Shown here: positions 57,096-64,000 of the stretch, in pieces
Position numbering within the stretch: position 1 is the first letter of the stretch
How the letters are laid out: each line of letters starts with the position of its first letter
Assembly: GCA_951213105.1 (NCBI GenBank)
Contig: OX578138.1
Location: forward strand, 90,250,914-90,314,913
Reading direction: 5' to 3'
Origin: Amaurobius ferox
Lineage: Eukaryota > Arthropoda > Arachnida > Araneae > Amaurobiidae
DNA: 64,000 bases
The notes under the pieces: generated by a model
Seen by the model: the letters and a program-made list of their open reading frames with translations, nothing else
The model's database searches: none
Told to the model about the DNA's origin: nothing
Position numbers and translations under genes: made by a program

Positions 57096-57955
57096 TCTAT
57101 ATAAATAAAATTAAAAATCCGTCAGTGATGTCTGTTTCTCTCATCACCACGGAAGCACCGAATGTCATGAAATTTTTTGGGTAGCCGTGAAATAGTCCGA
57201 CTTAAAATTTAGTCCATGTTTTGAGTTTCTAGGATCAGGGTTTGTCGAGATTTTAATAAATATAAACATTTCATAAAGATAGCCTTATGCAAAAGATACT
57301 TTTTCCGCAAATTTATTCGAAAAAAAAATATGATATCATGTTGCTAAGCAGCAGAATTAAAGCCAATGAGTTTATACAGCAGACGATTTTTATTAAATCT
57401 CTTTGCCATTTAAATAATTAAGAAATGCATATAAAAATAAATCTTATCAGAATCGCATTTTTAATTGGATTGTATCAATTACGGCTTTCTGGTTGAAAGG
57501 TTACAAGGATTATTGATTTCAATTTTAGTCATCTGTTTTATTTTGGCAAATATTTTTTAAACTCCTCATATATTGAGTTTAGCTGATTGTTGAAACAGAA
57601 CAAAAATGGTAAGGATATATCTCATAACATTTTAGGGTTTTTATTTCGGTATTTGATGATCCAATTTCATAGCGGTTTTATTTTGAAATACATTGATCCA
57701 ATTTAATTTTTTTTTTGTAATAAAACGGGACCAAAATGCGTTATTCTTCAACAATGCCTGTAAAGGTAACTTTGTATAGCGAGAACATAGAGTCTTATAC
57801 TATACTTCTTTTTAGGAAAAATTATTTAAATACTTTAATAGAATATTTTGAATAACAATGCCATTTAGAATACTGGAGGAATTTGCATATAATTGAAAAT
57901 TTAAAGGTTTATTGCTATATTATATATTCCGTACGAAGAACGAGTATACTGCTAG
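57096..57955 (+). mobile_element. Non-autonomous Helitron, 860 bp
   Basis: Starts TCTATATAAATAAAATT at 57096 and ends CCGTACGAAGAACGAG then TATACTGCTAG at 57955. The 5' TC, a 3' CTAG preceded by a CCGT.CGAAG.ACG hairpin remnant, and insertion between host A (57095) and T (57956) without duplication are the Helitron hallmarks. The GTCAGTGATGTCTGTTTCTC block near 57122 is also usual for this group. No Rep/helicase frame, so it depends on an autonomous relative. Confidence 0.85.
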
Positions 57956-58794
57956 TTTTAAAATGTAATTTATGAAGTATTTTAATAGCTGTGGCGCCTA
58001 ACAGTAATTTCAAACTCATCACTAATTCTAACTGCGCAATTTTACTATGGCGCAATGCTTTTATGTTCCGCTACACGACTCAACAAATTGAACAAGGAGT
58101 GAGATATTCTTTGCTTACATCATACCAAGAAAGAACACAATTTTTCTTCCCACGGATATTCGTGTTTCCTATACGACCAACCCAAATCCAACCCTGCGTC
58201 TTTTTGTTACTCAAAATTACATATTCATTAGCTTTCTCTGTTTTCTAAAACTTAACTGAACTTTAATAAATTGATAATTCAAGGTCTTACAAGTCTTGAC
58301 CTTCCATTGGAATAACTGAATACAAAAATTGGATTCTATTCTTATATTGTTGCAGCAGATTCTATTTGCTGCTGATCTCATATCTTGAATATTGTTCTAT
58401 TGAGAGCATAGAAGATCCCTGAAGCACTTACGGCTGTTCTATTTCTTCAGGTTGAAATGTATTTAAGAGATTTGCCGGTGATAATCTTCGACCCGTGCTG
58501 TTTGTGACCAACGGGTCGCAGTTCAAGGCAACCAAGATCGTCCTACCCCCTTCTCACGGCTACCCAGATTCCTGATAAATAATTTAAGATGTTCATCCTC
58601 GTATTTCACGTGATTGTTACGTGGGTTTCATGTAAATGAGAGTATAAATAGAAAGGGATTTTTATCAAAAATGAATGGTAGATTTATAAGCACGATGTGG
58701 AATTAATTATGTTTCTCAATTTTTGTTATATAACAGAAATATAAAAAAATACACTGTAGAGTGCATGTCGAGAAAAATATCTTGCAATTTCGTC
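57956..58794. other. No gene seen; weak TATA-like site
   Basis: A frame at 57991-58248 (85 residues) has no recognisable domain. GAGTATAAATAGAAAG at about 58640 is a good TATA match, but I see no transcript unit attached. Confidence 0.35.
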
Positions 58795-59086
58795 CAAATA
58801 ACTCAAAGGTAGAGCGCGAGCTGGCCAGTTCGAAGATCCAGAGTTGGATTCGCTGTTGCGGTTTAGCAATGTTCTTTAAATTGGATTCTGAGATATTGAG
58901 TGACAATTTCAAATCGAAAGGACAACAACTACGCATGAAGCCAACCCGGAGGATAAAAATAGCATCAGATGGCTAACCTGAGAAAAAAATAACAGGAGGT
59001 GGTTAGTCAGATTATCAGTTACACGCCAATCTAACATTAGAAGGTGGAGAAGAAGAGTCTACTTCGAGGATACGAGCTTGGAATTC

Positions 59087-59160
59087 CGTCCCGGTAGCTC
59101 AACGGTGCAGCATCAGCTGGCCAGTTCGAAGATCCAGGATTCGAATACCAATTGGGGCAG
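59087..59160 (+). other. tRNA-like pseudogene unit
   Basis: TCCCGGTAGCTCAACGGTGC provides an A box, and CCAGGATTCGAATACCA a B box with a T-arm-like stem; CCC(C)GGT near the start can pair with ATTGGGG at the end. The anticodon arm does not fold cleanly, so I do not assign an anticodon. Probably the pol III head of a SINE. Confidence 0.55.
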
Positions 59161-59450
59161 TAAGGTTCTTTACAATGCATCTCGAATAAGTCAACCCTGT
59201 AGGATTATGGGTAAATGTCGGAGGTCTGAAAGGGAGTATGACTGGGATGGATTCAGTGGACTCTAGGATATTGAGCACCGATTTCAAATCGATAGAATAA
59301 TGACCACACAGGAGGATAAAAATATCATCAAGAGGCTAACCTGAGGAATAAATAGCAGGAGGTGGTCAGTCATATTGTCAGTTGCACGCCAATCTGACAT
59401 TGCAGCGTAGAGTATGCAGAGTCCGCTTCAAAAATAAGAGCTTGTAATTT

Positions 59451-59524
59451 CGCCCCAGTAGCTAAACGGGGAACTGTTGGCTGACTAGTTCAAAGATCCA
59501 GGGTTCAATTCTTGGTTGGGGTAG
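59451..59524 (+). other. tRNA-like pseudogene unit
   Basis: GCCCCAGTAGCTAAACGGGG (A-box region) and CCAGGGTTCAATTCTTGG (near-perfect T arm with B box) followed by TTGGGGTAG, which pairs with CCCCAG at the start. Better preserved than the unit at 59087. No clear anticodon stem. Confidence 0.55.
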
Positions 59525-59560
59525 CCAGGTTCTTTACAACACTTAACTAGCAATGTTATA

Positions 59561-60218
59561 TTTTTAAGAGCATTTTAAATTAATCGAAGCGAGTTCCAAG
59601 TGTAGCTTACTTAACACCGACTCAAATCTGATTTCTGTGCGAAAATTTCGTAAATATAGTAAAACTGAACCTAGTAAAATGAAATTTTATATATATAGCT
59701 TGAATTAATGATGTTTCATGTCATGGCGAAATCTAAATTTTAATTTCAATTTATGTCCTGAGATATCTGAGGTGATAAGTCAGATAATATTAAGGCTATG
59801 AAAAAAAAATCATCCCAAAAACTTTATGCGCCAGGCAGAATAATCTATTTGCTCGCAAATTCACAACAGAATTAACATTGTCTCGAGAAAATACAATTTT
59901 TAAATAGTTTTTAAAGTAAAATTATAAATATTTACTGAAAATGAATTGCAAATGCCGTTAGCTATACTACATGCTATCAGTAACCATCGATCGCAAGATA
60001 TTACTTTGGATAAAGCAGTGGTTGATATTGGAATTGATATCCCAATGAATTTTGGGTGATATCTGGAGTTGATTACGGGTCTCGTTTTGCAAAATGGTCT
60101 TCTAGACTTGGTTTAGGTACTTCCTTGACCAAGGGATACCTGTAACAATAACTTTTACGCCTGTAGCAACAAGTTTTCAGCCGATTTCGAAGAGTAGGAA
60201 AGAGACTGAAACTATTAT
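59561..60218. other. No gene seen
   Basis: AT-rich, nothing recognised. Confidence 0.4.
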
Positions 60219-61134
60219 TATTTTCTATATATACATAATGTATAAGGAAAGTATTGAGACGGGGTCGAAAATTCGAATTCCGGTTTTCGACGGGAGAGCA
60301 CGTTTCAAGCATCCCTGATCAAGAATCAAACATTTTTGAAGTGATGTTTGTGTGTGTGTGCCAGTGAGCCTGTGGAGACGATAACTGACGAACGAATGGA
60401 CCGATTCGTACGAAATTTGGTACAAAAATCTCAATTATCTCAATTATCTCAAAAATCTCAATCTCTTTTTGAACGCAATCGAATGTTCAGAACCCCCTAA
60501 CTTTTCGAGTGAAATTTTGAAAAAATCATCAAAAAATCAAAACCGCTAATAAAGTAACGCAAGTAGACATTTCTAATGCAATTTTTCATTAGAAAACGAT
60601 TGACATAAATTTTAGAACGCTAACATGAACCGTTCGAGAGATATTGCACATTTTTAAAAAAATTATCAAACAGTCATATAAAATAAAAAAAATATTTCTT
60701 ATTTATAAACATGTTCACTTTTCATATGTAATACCATGCGATAAATTCGGAGACATCATTCTCGTGGATATAGTTCGTTCTATTCATGAAAAAAGAAACT
60801 TTGAGTAATACTTTTGTATTTGAACGCCAATAGTCATTTATCTGCTGTAAGAATAACTTATTTCTTCGTCCATAACGCTTGGCGAGATTTTGGCGACAAA
60901 TTTGGTGGAATGTCGTCAACTTGGCGACTTTTTTAAATGTTGCTAAATTAACGAAAAACTCACCAAATGGATAAAAATGACGCTGAATCAATGAAAATGA
61001 CGACTCATTGACGAAAATTATATATCTTGGAAAAAATATAAATATCTACTATAAAAATAATATATTTGTTTTTACTGTAAAATTAGTAAATTCATTGCAT
61101 TATATAAGAAAAGTAATGTGCTGCCCACAACAGA
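60219..61134 (-). mobile_element. Family-A element, full length
   Basis: Starts ATTTTCTATATATACATAAT, carries a very short GT tract (60350-60360), has a small local repeat of ATCTCAATT at 60429-60465, the CTTGGCGAGATTTTGGCGAC module near 60880 and ends AAGAAAAGT...CCCACAACAGA. Co-linear with the copy at 36801-37729. Confidence 0.85.
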
Positions 61135-61851
61135 TATTTATTATATAAAACCTTATCTTAGATTTTTTTTCAATAATCGATCTATGAAAATCGGTTCAAT
61201 AAGGAGTACATAGGGATGTCGTTTTCCCAGACAATTATTATTCCTTCAACACATGGCAGATTTTGAACTTTCTAGCAAAACAAGACTCATTGACTAGAAA
61301 TTAGAGATCAGAGTTGATTGACCGTTCGAAGGTGATACTTTTACAAACATTTTGACGTTGAAGTCACTCAAGAAGGGAGCTACGCTTCAATAAGGACTAA
61401 TTAAACAACTTAGGGATAATAAGAGTAGTATAAGATTATTTACTACTTCTTGGTAAAACGCCACCAAACATGTGGGTTGAAAGAGGGGAGATTCCATTTA
61501 TGTCTCACTCTCTTCACCCACTCGAATTCCGCATAAAAACTCTTGAATTATTCTTAATGGCGCCAATTCCAATTGTAATTGTCATATTTTTTTAAGACAA
61601 CGTATATAGACCGCAAGTTAGAAATCAAATTTCAGAAAGTCCGTTTTAAAATAATGCTCTTACAAACATTTTGACATTGAAGTGACTTTTGATAGCAGCT
61701 GCACCCGCTTCGCTCCGATAAATGTATAGTTGATTTTTTTTTTGCCTAGAGAAAATGGGAGGTCATCAATATAGTGCACAGTTTTGTATTATTAATTGCA
61801 CCATTTATTATAGCCACATAATATTTTGGAGCACTATTCCATGTTTTTGAA
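61135..61851. other. No gene; one ~320-bp-spaced direct repeat
   Basis: CTTTTACAAACATTTTGACG with TTGAAGT at about 61340 recurs as CTCTTACAAACATTTTGACA at about 61660, each followed by an AGCTxCxCTTC block. No supported frame. Confidence 0.5.
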
Positions 61852-61979
61852 CGTCCTTTGTCAACAAGGTCCTTTGTCAACATGGTCCTTTGTCAACATG
61901 GACGTCCTTTGACAACGTCCTCTTTCTCAACGTCCCTTTGTCAACGTCCTTTGGAACGTCCTTTGTCAACATGGACGTG
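61852..61979. repeat. GTCCTTTGTCAACATG minisatellite
   Basis: About eight units of 13-20 bp with variable spacing, all built on GTCCTTTGTCAAC. The unit recalls no family known to me. Confidence 0.88.
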
Positions 61980-62364
61980 CAGGAGTTTAAAAATAGAGAT
62001 TTGATTTCTATATATACTGAATGTTAGCTATATTATAAAACTGACTTTTAAGATTAGTAAAAGTATTGCAAAACTTACGGTGGTTTGAAAGTTTCAGACT
62101 TCTACTTGAGTTCACAGTTATTTGGTGTTGATAAGATCTCCCGAGAGCTAAATTTGCTCTCCCAAAGTAGTTAGTTTGCTGTCTTGGGGCCATGAATCAA
62201 AGAATCAGAAGGTCCATAAGATCATTTTCCTTAATCTACGGTAAATTAACGCTATGAATGATTTCATAAAAATATATTGCGATAATCGACTTCAATGATA
62301 TTTCCTATACAAATATGGACAAATAATTTTGAAGTTTTGATATACTCTCGTCAGACCAGTTTAT
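61980..62364. other. No gene seen
   Basis: AT-rich, nothing recognised. Confidence 0.4.
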
Positions 62365-62612
62365 TATTTTTCCTCTACAATACATGGTAATGTATACGAA
62401 AAGAATTAATATCGTTTCGAAAATCACAACTCGGGTTTTCGACAGATTTACACGTTTAAGTCACTCTAGAGCACGAAAGGATATTTTTAGCTTGACGTCT
62501 GTGTGTGCGCGCAATGTATGTATCTACTCTAGTTAAAAACTATCAAATGTTATAAAATTTGGTAAATGAGTCTCTTTTGGTATTAATTAAATTTTGGTAC
62601 TATTTAGAAAAA
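62365..62612 (-). mobile_element. Family-C fragment, hairpin end
   Basis: The hairpin-end half of a C element on the minus strand: TACAATACATGGTAATGTAT then CGGGTTTTCGACAGATTTAC, GAGCACGAAAGGATA, TGACGTCTGTGTGTGCGCGC. It stops near 62612 where the next C copy begins in the opposite orientation. Confidence 0.6.
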
Positions 62613-63437
62613 TCTGATGTGGGCAGCACATGACTTTCCTTACAGACTCAAATTCATTTTTTCTTTATTTTTTTAAGAACTCATTAAATTGAGTTTAATT
62701 GCACAAAATGACACTAAATGTGCATTTTAATTCAATTTCTGCTTTTATTTGGTAATTGGACATTTTTCCAAAGGCGGCATAAAAATGCGAAAAATCTCAA
62801 ATATCTCGAGAACGGTTAGTCCTAGAGTAATAGAGTTGTTCTTATTCGTTTCCTTATCAAAAATTACGTATAAAACAAGCATTTAATTAATATATTTGAA
62901 CATACGAATTTTTTTTAGATATTGGCCAGTTTTGCGGAGCATTTCGTAAAAAAGGCAGGTTGTCATCCGAATCGTACCAAAATCTAATCAGCACCAGAGT
63001 ATCCCACATGTGATTGATCTACTAAATTTTGTGAAATTTGGACCATTTGTATTTCCGCTAGAGTGAATACATAAAATTTATGCGGGCCATTTCGAAAAAC
63101 AGGCGGTTTCTTTTTTTCCAAATTGTACCAGACACTAATCAGCACCAGGGTCATACCCAAGTGACTTACCCACCAAATGTTATGAAATTCGGTACGTTAG
63201 TTTTTCAGTTAGAGTGGATACATACGTTGCACAGACACACAGATCCACAGACAGACAGATACACAGGCCGACACACACACTGACACACAGACAGACACAC
63301 ACACACAGACGTCACGCTAAAAATAGTTTTTTCGTATTTTAGAGGTCTCGAAACGTGTAGATCCGCCGAAAACTCGAATTGCGATTTTCGACATGATTCC
63401 AATACTTTCCCTATACATTACCTAGTATTGCAGGAAA
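62613..63437 (+). mobile_element. Family-C element, full length
   Basis: Starts TCTGATGTGGGCAGCACATG as in family A, then diverges: TATCTCGAGAACGGTTAGTC, two related CGGGCCATTTCG/ATCAGCACCAG blocks (62985 and 63140), a CACAGACAGACA-rich microsatellite (63222-63310), GACGTCACGCTAAAAATAG and a terminal hairpin CCAATACTTTCCCTATACAT near 63400-63437. Shared termini with a different interior make C a sister family of A. Confidence 0.75.
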
Positions 63438-64000
63438 ATAAAAAAGAACCTCAACAGATATTACATCAGATATTTTTCTTATCTTCCATTAACCACTTAT
63501 ATACCATATTCCATAAGGTTTGTAATGAAACAACTTCAAATCTTAAAAGATCCATAAACGTAGTTTAACTTTAAAGAATCAAAATTGTCCGTAGTATCTA
63601 GTTTCTTATCCAAATTCATATTCGGATTACTAAAATTAAAAAAATCAACGGCTATGCAGTTGAAATAAGCTGTTTAAGAACTTATAATATGAGGTGGAGA
63701 AATACTATTGAAATATAGTAAATATTAAAGACAGTTTTTTTTTTCAGTCTAAGAAGATGAAAATCGATTTTTTATTGCTAATTAAAATTTGCATTGAAGC
63801 ATACCAGAAAATTTGTTATGATCTGCAGTTACTACCCATTCCCAGTTGGAGGTAATTTCGCTTTCTATCTAACAAGTATTCTGGGACAATCTTCTGAGTT
63901 CATTTCATTAAAATGTTTAATTTAAAGTTTGAATTGACTAAATTAAAATTTTAATACCTGATTCACTAGGCTTTAGGTAAAACAAATGGACCAATGAGTA
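63438..64000. other. AT-rich stretch with no gene seen
   Basis: No supported frame or recognised repeat up to the window end. Confidence 0.45.

Larger units (their letters stand above)
58795..59560 (+). repeat. Tandem repeat carrying tRNA-like units, ~2.5 copies
   Basis: The block CTGGCCAGTTCGAAGATCCA recurs at about 58821 and 59117 and as CTGACTAGTTCAAAGATCCA at 59481. Between them are shared stretches GAGGATAAAAATA, GAGGCTAACCTGA, GGAGGTGGT.AGTCA and CACGCCAATCT. Unit length is about 296-364 bp. Each unit begins with a tRNA-like segment. Confidence 0.8.

Overview
This is AT-rich eukaryotic DNA with the look of a large, transposon-filled arthropod genome. A spider or other arachnid is my best guess, inferred from the 5S rRNA sequence at 48.75 kb, the style of the RNase H-bearing LINEs, the Tc1 copies and the tRNA-headed SINEs. 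I see no convincing host protein-coding gene. Every coding stretch I can name belongs to a transposable element, and the rest is non-autonomous repeats, satellites, simple repeats and anonymous AT-rich sequence, as expected of an intergenic region or a very long intron.

Layout. 0-5.5 kb: the end of a hAT-like element, a possible solo LTR, then a family-A repeat split by a 1.6-kb LINE-derived insertion (15-bp target duplication, intact RNase H/CCHC tail) and by a 61-bp LINE 3' fragment, followed by a 279-bp SINE-like LINE derivative. 5.5-14 kb: AT-rich sequence, a ~150-bp tandem array, one full family-A copy and a TCGGGA minisatellite. 14-17 kb: two family-B copies facing each other. 18.8-24 kb: a decayed Tc1 transposase, a long TA tract, a 904-bp element with TGTTACCGC termini carrying a Cys-rich integrase-type C-terminus, a foldback MITE and a tRNA-like SINE head. 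24.5-33.2 kb: families A, B and C nested up to four deep. 33-42 kb: tandem repeats, tRNA-like relics, A copies, a Tc1 pseudogene and a LINE RT C-terminal relic. 42-47 kb: full-length B and A copies. 48-56 kb: a Tc1 copy split by a 6.5-kb, nearly complete I-superfamily LINE whose 5' end is a complete 5S rRNA sequence, inside a 14-bp target duplication; a 147-bp satellite array abuts it. 57-58 kb: a canonical non-autonomous Helitron. 58.8-64 kb: tandem tRNA-like units, another A copy and two C copies.

Two themes deserve attention. First, one LINE lineage ties together the full copy with its 5S rRNA head, an internally deleted SINE-like derivative that shares both its ends, and a 61-bp fragment of its 3' end. 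Second, three repeat families (A, B, C) share one architecture: a terminal hairpin at one end, a microsatellite just inside it, an asymmetric inverted repeat at the other end, and apparent insertion between two T residues without a target duplication. That matches non-autonomous Helentron-type (DINE/HINE-like) elements. Coordinates of repeat copies were set by eye against each other and may be off by some bases.
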